From contig JACCEN010000012.1 of NCBI GenBank assembly GCA_013416435.1, forward strand, positions 44,868-108,867: DNA of 64,000 nt, written 5' to 3'. Position numbers and translations under genes: made by a program. Below, one piece after another: positions 40,874 through 50,286 of the stretch. This stretch comes from Alcaligenaceae bacterium (GTDB taxonomy: Bacteria; Pseudomonadota; Gammaproteobacteria; Burkholderiales; Burkholderiaceae_B). The first letter of the stretch is position 1, and each line of letters begins with the position of its first letter. Under the pieces are notes generated by a model. It searched no databases. It was not told the DNA's origin and saw only the letters and a list, made by a program, of their open reading frames with translations.

Positions 40874-43537
40874 TTAGATACCCACCGAGATCGAGCCGGG
40901 CGTTCCTTGCGGCGCCCCCGTCAATGTGGTGGCCGCCACGTAGACCGGATCCGTGGTCGACGCTCCATCCCATATGGCGGATACAGCTTCACTGGAGGCG
41001 CCGGCCGCCACACCGGCGTGCTTGTCGCCGCCACCCGGAATTTTCTCGATGATGGCGCCGTCCAGCGCAGTGATGGCATTCGCGCTGTAGTTGAACCACG
41101 CGGCTGCGTTATCCGCCGCGTCGTAGACGATCACGGCATCGTTCTTTCCGAGTCCCGGCCCGCCCACCTCGATGAAGCGAGCAGGGTTGGACGTCAATCC
41201 CCAGGCCAAAAGAAAGCCGTCTAGCTTGCCGGCCTCTCCCACGACCACCAACACCTCGCCGCCCGCGATGCTGGTTTCCGATGCGAACGACCCATATGTT
41301 GCCCCTGAGGAGTCCGTCCAGCGCCAGCCGCTCAAGTCAATGGCGTCGGTGCCATAGTTGTACAACTCGAAGAAGTCGATGTCAGACGTATGCTTGGACG
41401 TCACCTCGGTGATCAGCAAGTTGTAGCTCGCCGGCGGAGCTGCCGAGAACGGCATTGAAGCCGCGCTCGCCCAGGCCTGGTTGCTTGAGTCGACGATAGC
41501 CGACGCTGCAAATTCCAGGACATAGCTTTGGCCCGCGATCAAGTCGGCGGTCGGGTTGATGGTGACGATGTTGTAATCGAACGTTATTGCGTTGGATTCA
41601 GCCACACTGAAAGTCTGTATCACAGTGCCCCCGCTCTTCAAGACAATGTCGCCCGTGCCGCGCTTCACCGATTCATCAAACTTCAGAACCAGGTCCGCCT
41701 TGCGTCCGATGACCGCCCCCGAGCCGATATTCGATGCGGCCAGAGTCGGCGCAACGTCCGCCGCCACGCCTCCTATCGTCACCCAGTTGCCAATGAACTG
41801 CTGTTCCGCAGTGGGCAGGTCCTTTGAAACATCGCTTTTCCCTTCCCAGACGGTGTCGCCATTATCTTGCAGCAGTTGGATCCTGGTGCCCGCATTCACG
41901 CTGGCCACGTCCACCAGCGTCTCGAAACTGCCTCCGGTCGCCGCCAGCAAGCCGTCCAGCGTCAGTTGCGCACCGTTCGCGTCAACAACATCCAGCGCCT
42001 GCAGTCCGGTCGCCTGGCCGCCCTCGCTGGTGCCGTCCCAGCGATACAGCCGGAAGTCGTGCGTCACTTCGCCGCTGGCCGAGCCCGCCGGGCCCGCAAT
42101 GATCAAATAGCCCGATTCGTCATTCGCCTTCTCGATGGAACGGATGCCCCGGCCGCCCAGGTTCAGCTCGATGGGGCTTCCAAAAACCGGTGTATCGAAC
42201 ACGCTTGCGACCGACACGGGCACGATCAGCGCATTCTCCCTTGCGGTGGTATTGACCTGAGGCGCACGAAAGCCCAGCAGTAAATCATTATTGTCCAGCG
42301 ACGCTGTCATGCCTTCAATCGAAAACCCGCTTACTTGCTCCGGCACGATGCCGTTTGCAGCGGACGACGCCAGACCGTAATAGCCGCCCCCTTTGCCATG
42401 GACGTTGCCGGTGTCCCAAGCCGCCAGGGCCGTGGCCAGACCGCTCTGGACATCCCGCATCTGGAACTCGGTGTCTGCACCGGTGCCGGATACCGTTACG
42501 GCGAACAGGAATTCGCGCTCCGGCGCATCGCTGCCGCTTTTCTTGTTGCTGTGCGAGCCCGTGAAGTAGAGCGTGTCGCCGATGCGGGTGCCGGCCTCGA
42601 TGTCGATTTCATCATTTCCGAGATTGCTGCCCGAAGGCGCCGCATTCTTGATCGACCATTCGAGCACGGCCTCTCCGCCGCTGCGATCATAAACCCGTAG
42701 CACGCTGCCTTCGTCGTCGGCGACCACCATGAACTGCTCGTCCAAAACCAGCGCCGTCGAGGCATCCGAGGCGCCCTCATTGAAGTCTACTTTAGGCTTG
42801 AAGGTAGCCGTTTCAGGCTGCGAAGACGAACCACCACCGGACGAAACGCCGCCGGAGGAGCCCGAGCCCCCACCCGACGTAACCGGCTGGAACGTCGAAG
42901 GCAGTTCAACGCCCTCCGGGATGATCACGCCGGCCGGCACCACCAGTTTTACATCCAGCCCGGCAGGCGGCACGAAATCAACAGGGATGGGCGTGTCAGC
43001 GGCCGGCACCCAACCTTCCGGCGCGATGAAACCCGGCAAGAATGGCGCGACCGCGTCGACGCGTCCCAATGCGCCTGCGACGTTGCCCGCTTCGGCAGCC
43101 GCCTTGAAGACGGGGTCATCCGCGAACAACGCCAGGCTTATCCCATTGCCAAGATCGCGGCTTTCCAGGAAGCCGTACTCGACCAAATGGAACAATGGGG
43201 ACGTCAGGCCCGCCTCCACCGCCGACGCCACATCGGGATTGGCACTTAAGTAGGAAGCCAGATCGATGAACGGCGCGACTGCGCGGACCTCCTGCTGACC
43301 GTATAGGACGAAATGCTCTACCGCATTGACCAGTCCGGCGTCCACCGCGGCGGTCACATCCGGATTCCGGCTCAAATAAAAGGCCTCGTCGAACCACGAC
43401 AGCGGCGACCGGCCCTCGTGCATGCCATACTGTTCGAAATGCGGCCAGGCATTCGTCAAGCCAAGGGTTACGGCTTCGGCCACATCGGGATTCTGCGCCA
43501 GATACCAATTCGAATCGAACAATTTTTGCAAGGACAC
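40874..43537 (-). CDS. Large multidomain protein with NPDVA repeats, DUF3616-like and lamin-tail domains
   Basis: 887 residues, no signal peptide. Residues 7-132 are three 42-residue repeats, each with YL-x-x-NPDV-x-x-AV-x-x-G-L and a following YG-x-x-E. A Gly/Ser-rich linker (about 218-236) leads to a region with GASDASTALVLDEQFMVVADDEGSVLRVYDRSGG (from about 254) that resembles DUF3616 from memory. Next comes an Ig-like segment (about 590-690: VIGRKADLVLKFDESV ... PTADLIAGQSYVLEF). A C-terminal lamin-tail domain follows (LLITEVTSKHTSDIDFFELYNYGTDAIDLSGWRW, from about 695). GTG start with GGAGAG upstream. Such proteins are usually secreted or cell-surface, often through type I systems, but no export genes are nearby. 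It is isolated among metabolic operons. Confidence 0.8.
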   Translation of the reverse strand: MSLQKLFDSNWYLAQNPDVAEAVTLGLTNAWPHFEQYGMHEGRSPLSWFDEAFYLSRNPDVTAAVDAGLVNAVEHFVLYGQQEVRAVAPFIDLASYLSANPDVASAVEAGLTSPLFHLVEYGFLESRDLGNGISLALFADDPVFKAAAEAGNVAGALGRVDAVAPFLPGFIAPEGWVPAADTPIPVDFVPPAGLDVKLVVPAGVIIPEGVELPSTFQPVTSGGGSGSSGGVSSGGGSSSQPETATFKPKVDFNEGASDASTALVLDEQFMVVADDEGSVLRVYDRSGGEAVLEWSIKNAAPSGSNLGNDEIDIEAGTRIGDTLYFTGSHSNKKSGSDAPEREFLFAVTVSGTGADTEFQMRDVQSGLATALAAWDTGNVHGKGGGYYGLASSAANGIVPEQVSGFSIEGMTASLDNNDLLLGFRAPQVNTTARENALIVPVSVASVFDTPVFGSPIELNLGGRGIRSIEKANDESGYLIIAGPAGSASGEVTHDFRLYRWDGTSEGGQATGLQALDVVDANGAQLTLDGLLAATGGSFETLVDVASVNAGTRIQLLQDNGDTVWEGKSDVSKDLPTAEQQFIGNWVTIGGVAADVAPTLAASNIGSGAVIGRKADLVLKFDESVKRGTGDIVLKSGGTVIQTFSVAESNAITFDYNIVTINPTADLIAGQSYVLEFAASAIVDSSNQAWASAASMPFSAAPPASYNLLITEVTSKHTSDIDFFELYNYGTDAIDLSGWRWTDSSGATYGSFASETSIAGGEVLVVVGEAGKLDGFLLAWGLTSNPARFIEVGGPGLGKNDAVIVYDAADNAAAWFNYSANAITALDGAIIEKIPGGGDKHAGVAAGASSEAVSAIWDGASTTDPVYVAATTLTGAPQGTPGSISVGI

Positions 43538-43666
43538 CCACGCTCTCCGGTTGATTCAAGAAAGACGTCCGTCCGCTTCCAAGCGGTCGGGCCGTCGATT
43601 AGCCCGGAATGTTAGTGAGCGAATATTGCAAAATTATTTTACCGGGATCGTGGCCGGCGGGCTGTC

Positions 43667-43696
43667 GGGGTCAGACCCCTTACGGGGTCTGACCCC
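43667..43696. repeat. Palindromic repeat unit
   Basis: One 30-base unit with centre TTAC, ten bases behind the M24 peptidase stop and about 130 bases upstream of the large-protein start. It is behind a gene end but also upstream of a gene start on the same strand. The rest of 43538-43705 is AT-rich and should hold the large-protein promoter, which I could not pin down. Confidence 0.88.
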
Positions 43697-43705
43697 AGCC
43701 TCTAT

Positions 43706-44896
43706 TCAATCCATCCAGTTCAATAAATGGCGCGGATAGTTGGTAAGGGTCTTGTTGCCCTCTGGTGTTATCACCACCATATCGCCAATGGCTGCACCGC
43801 CGAGATTCGGAACGAACAGGTTCGGGTGCACTTCGAACAGCATGCCGGCTTGAGCGGCAACCGATTGCGGAGACGCGCCCCCATCGTAGGCTTGCGGAAA
43901 CGCCAGGCTGCTGATGGGATCCTCGTATGAATGGCCCAGTCCATGCCCATGGCGGAAACGAAATACTTGTTCGTGCCGATCGGGATAATCAGCGAGCAGG
44001 ACGTCTTCCGCCGCTTGGTGCACCGTAGCCAGATCATTACCCACCTTGAAGCGGGCCATCATTTCTTCCCACATGGATTGGGCGCTCTTGAACACCTGCT
44101 GGTGCTTGCTGTCGGGCTCGCCCAGCGACCCCGTCCTTATCGCGTGCCCCCAGTATCCATCCAGCATCAAATAGATTCCGAGCAGCACTTGGTCGCCCTT
44201 CTGGGGCACATGCCGGCACTCCTCCTTGAAGAATCGGCAGTAATCCGCTTCAGGACCCACAGTGAGCCAAGTCATGCAGTACTCGGCGCCTGCGTATCGA
44301 GCGACACGCTCCAGTTCGGCTTGCAATTGAAACACCGGGCGGGGCGTGCGCAGCTCCTTGCGCAGCGTGTCGAACAATTGATCGCAGACATCCGCCGCCG
44401 CTTGATGGCGGGACAGTTGAAAGGCGTCCTTGACGACCCGTTCCTGATCCAGGTAAGGACTCATGTCGACCAGTTCTATTCCGCTCAATCCTTGCGTGAA
44501 AGGCTGCCACAAACTGACCGGCATTTCATTAGCGCCCACCACTCCGATCGCGCCGGCTTCCCGGGCGGCGTCACCGCAGAACTCGGCTATGTGGTTTCCC
44601 AACAGAGGCGCTTTGACGAAACGAGTGTCTTCGATCCAGTAGTAGCGCTGCGCGAAGAACTTCGAGAATATTCCGGACACCAGTAGAACCGGCGGCCTGC
44701 CCGGTGTGACGATCAGGACGGAATCGTTCTGGTGCCCATCCCAGTCGCACAGATAGCGCATGTAGCCATGGCTCTTGGTGGCCGGACCCAGGTTGCTGCC
44801 GCGGCCATATACGACCACGGAGGAAAGATTGCGTGATTTGCACTCTGCCTCGAGCTTATCGAGACGGAGGCGAAGATGTTCAGGATAAGTTTGCAT
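43706..44896 (-). CDS. M24 family metallopeptidase (Xaa-Pro aminopeptidase-like)
   Basis: A 396-residue pita-bread-fold protein. The creatinase-like N-terminal domain holds LSSVVVYGRGSNLGPATKSHGYMRYLCDWDGH. The C-terminal catalytic part has GPEADYCRFFKEECRHVPQKGDQVLLGIYLMLDGYWGHAIRT near residue 220 and FRFRHGHGLGHSYEDP near 310. Several metal-ligand positions look changed: LMLDGYWGH replaces the usual D-x-G-x-x-x-x-G-Y-x-x-D, though the HGHGLGHSYED part is kept. It could therefore be a non-peptidase member. The ATG at 44896 has AAGGCGA upstream. It follows a Bug gene by 14 bases, suggesting a shared substrate. Confidence 0.82.
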   Translation of the reverse strand: MQTYPEHLRLRLDKLEAECKSRNLSSVVVYGRGSNLGPATKSHGYMRYLCDWDGHQNDSVLIVTPGRPPVLLVSGIFSKFFAQRYYWIEDTRFVKAPLLGNHIAEFCGDAAREAGAIGVVGANEMPVSLWQPFTQGLSGIELVDMSPYLDQERVVKDAFQLSRHQAAADVCDQLFDTLRKELRTPRPVFQLQAELERVARYAGAEYCMTWLTVGPEADYCRFFKEECRHVPQKGDQVLLGIYLMLDGYWGHAIRTGSLGEPDSKHQQVFKSAQSMWEEMMARFKVGNDLATVHQAAEDVLLADYPDRHEQVFRFRHGHGLGHSYEDPISSLAFPQAYDGGASPQSVAAQAGMLFEVHPNLFVPNLGGAAIGDMVVITPEGNKTLTNYPRHLLNWMD

Positions 44897-44910
44897 CGCT
44901 ACTATCGCCT

Positions 44911-45900
44911 TCAGATTTTCTGCATGCCGGATTTTTCGATGACGCCGCGCCATTTGTCAGCGTCCGCTTTGATGAATTCCCGGAACTGATCCGGTGTGCC
45001 GCCTTTTGTTTCTAGTCCCTGGCTGCGAAATGCCTCGCGCACATCGTCACGCTTCAGGACGGCATTCAGCGCCTCGTTCAGCTTCGCAACAACGCCGTCC
45101 GGCGTCCCGGCCGGAACGACGATACCATTCCATGCGCTTCCCACGACCCCGCGCAGCCCTACTTCCTGGGCCGCTGGCACGTCAGGCAACAGGGCACTGC
45201 GCGAGTTTGAAGTGATGAAAAGCGGAGTAAGCTGGTTCGCCTTTATGGACGATAGTACGGCCGAGATGGGAATGAAGAGCATGTCCACGTGCCCTGCAAT
45301 CGTGTCAGTCACCGCTTCCGCGCCGCCTTTGTAGGGCACGTCCATCAGTGAGGCGCCCGACTCCTGGCGATAGAGCTCGGTCATCAGATGGTTGATGGAG
45401 CCCGTACCGCCTATTCCCGCGTTGGCGCCTTCTTTCTGTTGTTTCGCCCAAGCCTGCAAGGAAGGCATGTCCTTTACCGGCAGCTTTGCGCTGGACGCCA
45501 GGACCAAAGGACTCTCATTGAGCAGAATCACCGGCCGCAGTTCCTTTTCCGGGTCGTAGGGCAGTTGCTTGTAAAGGCTTTTGCCCACGCTTACCGGGCC
45601 GGGTGTCGCCAAGCCGATCGAGTAGCCGTCCGGCTTGGCTTGTGTCATGAGACGCGTGCCGATGTTGCCGCCCGCCCCCGCCTTGTTTTCCACGACGACT
45701 GGTTGCCCGAGCTCCGTTTCGAGCTTGGCCGCCACCATGCGTGCCACGTTGTCGCTGCCGCCGCCTGCGGGAAAAGGAACGATCAAAGTGATGGGGCGTT
45801 CAGGATATGCAGCTTGCGCGGCAATGGATGCGGTTGCAATCAAGGGAAGAAGGATGGAGCGGGAAAACCAATGGACCAGCGATTTGGAATGGGCTGACAT
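44911..45900 (-). CDS. Bug-family periplasmic solute-binding protein
   Basis: A 329-residue Bug receptor with a signal peptide ending ...IATASIAAQA near residue 30. Mature blocks are YPERPITLIVPFPAGGGSDNVARMVA, VENKAGAGGNIGTRL, DVPYKGGAEAVTDTIAGHVDMLF and LLPDVPAAQEVG. GGAG lies six bases before the ATG at 45900. It is first in a two-gene operon with the M24-like gene and is divergent from the GntR/FCD regulator. Confidence 0.93.
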   Translation of the reverse strand: MSAHSKSLVHWFSRSILLPLIATASIAAQAAYPERPITLIVPFPAGGGSDNVARMVAAKLETELGQPVVVENKAGAGGNIGTRLMTQAKPDGYSIGLATPGPVSVGKSLYKQLPYDPEKELRPVILLNESPLVLASSAKLPVKDMPSLQAWAKQQKEGANAGIGGTGSINHLMTELYRQESGASLMDVPYKGGAEAVTDTIAGHVDMLFIPISAVLSSIKANQLTPLFITSNSRSALLPDVPAAQEVGLRGVVGSAWNGIVVPAGTPDGVVAKLNEALNAVLKRDDVREAFRSQGLETKGGTPDQFREFIKADADKWRGVIEKSGMQKI

Positions 45901-45941
45901 GATGACTCCGGATGAAAGTAGAACTACGCCTGAGAAATGCC

Positions 45942-45955
45942 TGTGAAATTTCACA
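45942..45955. promoter_or_regulatory. Palindromic operator candidate TGTGAAATTTCACA
   Basis: A perfect 14-base palindrome in the divergent region between the Bug operon and the GntR/FCD gene. It falls just behind the minus-strand promoter's -10 box, where a repressor would block the Bug, M24-like operon. The half-site spacing of four differs from the six of CRP sites, so the neighbouring GntR regulator is the preferred binder. Confidence 0.55.
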
Positions 45956-45967
45956 ATGTGTTTTACA

Positions 45968-45997
45968 ATTTAATCACAGGATTGCCGGGGGTGACAA
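45968..45997 (-). promoter_or_regulatory. Candidate promoter of the Bug, M24-like operon
   Basis: On the minus strand, TTGTCA (45997-45992), an 18-base spacer and TTAAAT (45973-45968). The -35 box is good and the -10 box fair. Confidence 0.4.
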
Positions 45998-46018
45998 TTC
46001 TTTCTTAAAAGGAGAGGT

Positions 46019-46714
46019 ATGTCGGTCGCGAAAAAGCAAAACGACATTGCGTACGAAACGCTCAAAAAGGCATTGGTAACGCTTCAGCTTGCACCTGGCG
46101 AATTCTTGAACGTCGCCCAGCTCATGGCCCAGTATCAAATGGGGCGTACACCCATCAACCAGGCCATTCATCGCCTAGCACACGAACGGCTGGTACAGAT
46201 CGTTCCGCGCAAAGGGATTATCGTGACGCCTCTCTCAATGGACGAAGCGCTCGATTTGATAGAGGTGCGTATCGCCAATGAAGTGCTTTGCCTGCGTCTG
46301 GCCGCCCAGCGCATAACCGACGATCAATTGACACGATTGAAAAAGACGCAGGCGAATTACCGGAAGGCGATATTCGAGGGGCAGATGGGCAATGCGTTAG
46401 AAGCAGACCGTATTTTTCATGAGACCCTTGCTGAAGCGTCCGGCAACCGTGTGCTGCCGGACGTTCTGACACGGCTGCATGCGCGCGCGCAACGCTTCTG
46501 GGCCATGTCCCTAGACATTGACGGGCACGTGGATCGGGTGGTTCACGAGCACGACGTCATTATCGAGGCACTCGAACGTCGTGACGAACAGGCGGCGGCG
46601 CTCGCTATAGAAACGCATATCTCGTCGTTCCGCGACAATTTTTTCAGCACTGCGGCTGGACGCGCGCGACACATCGGGTCAGCCCCTGTACGGAGCCTGA
46701 CGCTCGAAACATGA
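46019..46714 (+). CDS. GntR family transcriptional regulator (FadR/FCD type)
   Basis: A 231-residue regulator. The HTH (AYETLKKALVTLQLAPGEFLNVAQLMAQYQMGRTPINQAIHRLAHERLVQIVPRKGIIVTPL, residues about 11-73) is followed by an all-helical FCD domain with metal-ligand histidines in ADRIFHETLAEASGN, VVHEHDVIIEAL and IETHISSF. AAGGAGAGGT precedes the ATG. The last residues (HIGSAPVRSLTLET) come from a degenerate copy of the palindromic repeat. It probably represses the divergent Bug, M24-like operon. Confidence 0.92.
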   Translation: MSVAKKQNDIAYETLKKALVTLQLAPGEFLNVAQLMAQYQMGRTPINQAIHRLAHERLVQIVPRKGIIVTPLSMDEALDLIEVRIANEVLCLRLAAQRITDDQLTRLKKTQANYRKAIFEGQMGNALEADRIFHETLAEASGNRVLPDVLTRLHARAQRFWAMSLDIDGHVDRVVHEHDVIIEALERRDEQAAALAIETHISSFRDNFFSTAAGRARHIGSAPVRSLTLET

Positions 46715-46846
46715 GATCGGCGCGGTCGGGGTCAGACCCCGAATGGGGTCTGACCCCAAAACTCCGGCGGGGTCAGACCCATTTGGGTCTGACCCCTCGG
46801 CTCATTTGCGGTTTTTGGGGTCGGACCCCGTACGGGGTCCGACCCC
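46676..46846. repeat. Palindromic repeat cluster, four units, one with paired arm changes
   Basis: A decayed unit lies inside the GntR coding end (46676-46702). Units follow at 46728-46757 (centre GAAT), 46769-46796 (28 bases, centre ATTT) and 46817-46846. The last has CGGACC for CAGACC in the left arm and GGTCCG for GGTCTG in the right arm, a compensated A-T to G-C swap. The cluster separates the convergent GntR and livF genes. Confidence 0.9.
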
Positions 46847-46847
46847 A

Positions 46848-47544
<697 letters not shown>

Positions 47545-47552
<8 letters not shown>

Positions 47553-48282
47553 GCGCGAGGTTTCCTTTGTATTGGTCTCCGAGGTAGGCCGCCACCACAT
47601 CGGGGCTGGATGCCACGTGTTCCGGCTCGCCGTCGGCGATCTTCTGGCCATGGTGTACCACCACGATGCGATCGGACAGGCGCATGATGGCCTGCATATT
47701 GTGTTCGATGACCAGCACGCTTATGCCTTCGTCGCGCACGCTTTGCACCAAGTCCAGCATTTCGGCAGTTTCGACGGCATTTAGGCCCGCCATCACTTCA
47801 TCGAGCAGCAACAGCTTGGGCTGGGTGGCCAGCGTCTTGGCCACTTCCAGGCGCTTGCGGCCGGCCAGGGTAAGGGTGCGGGCCACTTGTTGCGCACGCG
47901 GACCCAGTCCCACTCGCTCGACGACGCGGGCGGCGCGCTCGCGCGCCTGCTCAGCCGAGCGGCAATGCAGGAAGGCGCCGATCATCACGTTCTCCAGCAC
48001 GCTCATTTCGCCGAACGGACGCACGATCTGATAGGTGCGCACCAGGCCCAGCTCGCAGATGTCCGGCGGGGTCAGGCGGTCGATGCGCTTTCCCTGGAAC
48101 CAGATTTCGCCGCGGGTGGGATTCAGGAAGCCGGATGCCATGGCGAACAAGGTGGTCTTGCCGGCGCCGTTCGGCCCGATCAGGCCAAGGATTTCCTTTT
48201 CGCCCACATCAAAGCTGACATCGTCGATGGCCCTTAGTCCGCCGAAGTGCATCGACACATTCTTGTATTGAAGCAGGCTCAT
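47545..48282 (-). CDS. livG: Branched-chain-type ABC transporter ATP-binding protein (LivG)
   Basis: A 245-residue ATPase: Walker A GPNGAGKTTLFAMASG near residue 38, GLVRTYQIVRPFGEMSVLENVMIGA near 85, LTLAGRKRLEVAKTLAT as the signature region near 138 and Walker B LLLLDEVMAGLNAVE near 160. It overlaps livM by four bases and livF by eight. Confidence 0.93.
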
Positions 48283-49271
48283 CGCTTGGCCTCCGCAAGT
48301 TTGGGCGCTGTCCGGCGCGCGCCGCCGAATAGGCCGGCCAGTATGGCAAGCAGTCCTTGGGGCTGCAGCCGGATCACCACCATCAGCAACAGGCCGTACA
48401 GCAGCATATCGGCGCCGACCAGGCCGCCAGTCACGTGCCGGGCGATGTCTTCGGCAGGCAACAGCAGCGCCGCCCCAAGGATGGGCCCCCACAATGTGCC
48501 CCGCCCGCCTATGATGCAGATGACGGCGATCACCACGCTGATGTCCGCGCCGAACACCTTGTCGGGGCTGATGAACAGAACGTACTGGGCGTAGAAGGTG
48601 CCGCCGATTGCCGTCAGGGCGGCGCTCAGCATGGCGGCGTAGAGCTTGTAGCGTGTGACGCGCACGCCCAGCGCCTCGGCCGCCTCTTGGTCGTTGCGGA
48701 TCACCGTCAGGTAGAAGCCCATGCGGCTACGCAGGATGGCATGATTCAGGTAGCCGGCGATCACGACCAGGATCAGCGCGATCACATAATAGAAATACTT
48801 GCTGGTGTGCTGGAAGTACAGGATCGCGTCACGCAGCAGCGGCACCTCCATGCCCCGCGAGCCTTCAAGCAGGGTGTCGGCGTTCTCGACCAGCGTTTTC
48901 AGCACCATGCTGGCCGCCAAGGTGGCGAGCGCATAATAGGCGCCGCGCAGCCGGAAGCTGGCGGCCCCGATCAGGATGGCGGCCAGGATGGCAAAGGCCG
49001 CGCCCACGAACATGCCCAGCCAGGGCGTGAGCCCGAGCTTGGAAAACAGCCAGGTGGACGTATAGGCGCCGATGCCGAAATAGGCGGCATGGCCCAGCGA
49101 CAATTGCCCGGCGATGCCGCCAAGGACGTTCCAGGACAGCGCCAGGTAGGCATACAGCAGGGCCAGGATGCCCACCGAAAGGAAATACGTGTCCCCGTAC
49201 ACCATGGGGAACAGTATGACGGCGCCTAGCAGCCCGATGCCGAATCGAGCGATGGTTGTGGTCTGGCTCAT
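48279..49271 (-). CDS. livM: Branched-chain-type ABC transporter permease (LivM)
   Basis: A 330-residue inner-membrane permease: IAGQLSLGHAAYFGIGAYTSTWLFSKLG near residue 53, FYLTVIRNDQEAAEALGVRVTRYKLYA near 190 and IGGRGTLWGPILGAALLLPAEDIARH near 265. GGAGAAAG precedes the ATG at 49271, whose A is also the last base of the livH stop codon (TAATG). Confidence 0.93.
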   Translation of the reverse strand: MSQTTTIARFGIGLLGAVILFPMVYGDTYFLSVGILALLYAYLALSWNVLGGIAGQLSLGHAAYFGIGAYTSTWLFSKLGLTPWLGMFVGAAFAILAAILIGAASFRLRGAYYALATLAASMVLKTLVENADTLLEGSRGMEVPLLRDAILYFQHTSKYFYYVIALILVVIAGYLNHAILRSRMGFYLTVIRNDQEAAEALGVRVTRYKLYAAMLSAALTAIGGTFYAQYVLFISPDKVFGADISVVIAVICIIGGRGTLWGPILGAALLLPAEDIARHVTGGLVGADMLLYGLLLMVVIRLQPQGLLAILAGLFGGARRTAPKLAEAKR

Positions 49272-50179
49272 TATTCTTTCTCCACGCCGAAGAGGCCAGA
49301 GGGACGGAAGTACAGGACGGCAAGGAAGAGCGCGAAGATCAGGGCTTCGGTATAGGTCACGGGCATCAATTGCCCGCCCACGGATTCGATCACGCCGACC
49401 AGGATGCCGGCCCAGAACGCGCTGCCGACCGAGCCGATTCCGCCCAGCACCACGATGACGAAGGCGCGCAGCCCGAAGATGTCGCCCACGAAGGGATTGA
49501 CGGGATACAGCGGAAGCAGCAAGGCGCCCGCAATGCCCAGCACGCCCAGCCCTATCGCAAACGACAGCCGGTAGATGGCGAAGCTGTCTATGCCGAGCAC
49601 GCTGGCGGCTTCGCGGTCCTGGCCGGTGGCGCGGATGGCCCGCCCGGCGCGCGTGTAACGCAGGAAGGCGACGAGCGCGGCGGTCGCCAGGCACGAGAAC
49701 ACGAAACCGGCGGCTTGCGGATAGGTCAGCAGGTAGTCGGAGAAGAACAGCATGCCGTCATTCCATTCGCTTGAAGCGGACTGGTTCTCCGGGCCCACGG
49801 CGATCAGCATCAGGTGGTCGAGCATGATCCACAAACCGGTGGTGAAGATCAGCACGCTGATGGGCTCGCGCGCCGTCTCCTTCTGGTAGATGGGGTCGAT
49901 CAGCCAGCGCTGGGTCAGATAGCCCACCCCGAACAGCACGACGGCGGTGAAGGGAATGGTCACCAGTGGATGAAAGCCCAGGATGTTCGATAGCCAGAGC
50001 GATACGAACATGGACAACATCAAGAACGACCCGTGGGCGAAGTTGATGATCTTCATTACGCCGAACTGCAGGCTCAGGCCCAGCGCGATCAAGCCGTACA
50101 AGGCGCCGCTGGCGATACCGCTGAACAAGGCTTGTATGAGCGTTGTCGTCACAATAGGAGTCTCGGTTTGATGGCCCAT
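49271..50179 (-). CDS. livH: Branched-chain-type ABC transporter permease (LivH)
   Basis: A 302-residue inner-membrane permease: GIASGALYGLIALGLSLQFGVMKIINFAHGSFLMLSMF near residue 20 and AGRAIRATGQDREAASVLGIDSFAIYR near 185. The ATG at 50179 has a GGGGCGG site. The GTG at 50152 is an alternative without one. The gap to the binding-protein gene holds two palindromic repeats. Confidence 0.92.
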   Translation of the reverse strand: MGHQTETPIVTTTLIQALFSGIASGALYGLIALGLSLQFGVMKIINFAHGSFLMLSMFVSLWLSNILGFHPLVTIPFTAVVLFGVGYLTQRWLIDPIYQKETAREPISVLIFTTGLWIMLDHLMLIAVGPENQSASSEWNDGMLFFSDYLLTYPQAAGFVFSCLATAALVAFLRYTRAGRAIRATGQDREAASVLGIDSFAIYRLSFAIGLGVLGIAGALLLPLYPVNPFVGDIFGLRAFVIVVLGGIGSVGSAFWAGILVGVIESVGGQLMPVTYTEALIFALFLAVLYFRPSGLFGVEKE

Positions 50180-50211
50180 GCCGCCCCGCGCGGCATGGCC
50201 GTGAACATGTA

Positions 50212-50280
50212 GGGGTCAGACCCCATGCGGGGTCTGACCCCGCCGTCTTTTGGGGTCAGACCCATATGGGTCTGATCCCC
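50212..50280. repeat. Two palindromic repeats inside an operon, between livK-like and livH
   Basis: Units at 50212-50241 (centre ATGC) and 50252-50280 (centre ATAT, one extra base in the right arm). This is the only locus where the repeat separates two genes that clearly work together on one strand. It could act as a stabilising or attenuating hairpin that keeps binding-protein mRNA higher than permease mRNA, as REP elements do in other operons. Confidence 0.9.
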
Positions 50281-50286
50281 ACTACA

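Noticed and set aside
45942-45955. TGTGAAATTTCACA as a CRP site
   Set aside because: CRP half-sites TGTGA and TCACA need six bases between them; here there are four.
49272-49694. N-terminal extension of LivM by 141 codons
   Set aside because: It is the out-of-frame shadow of livH. The ATG at 49271 has a good ribosome site.
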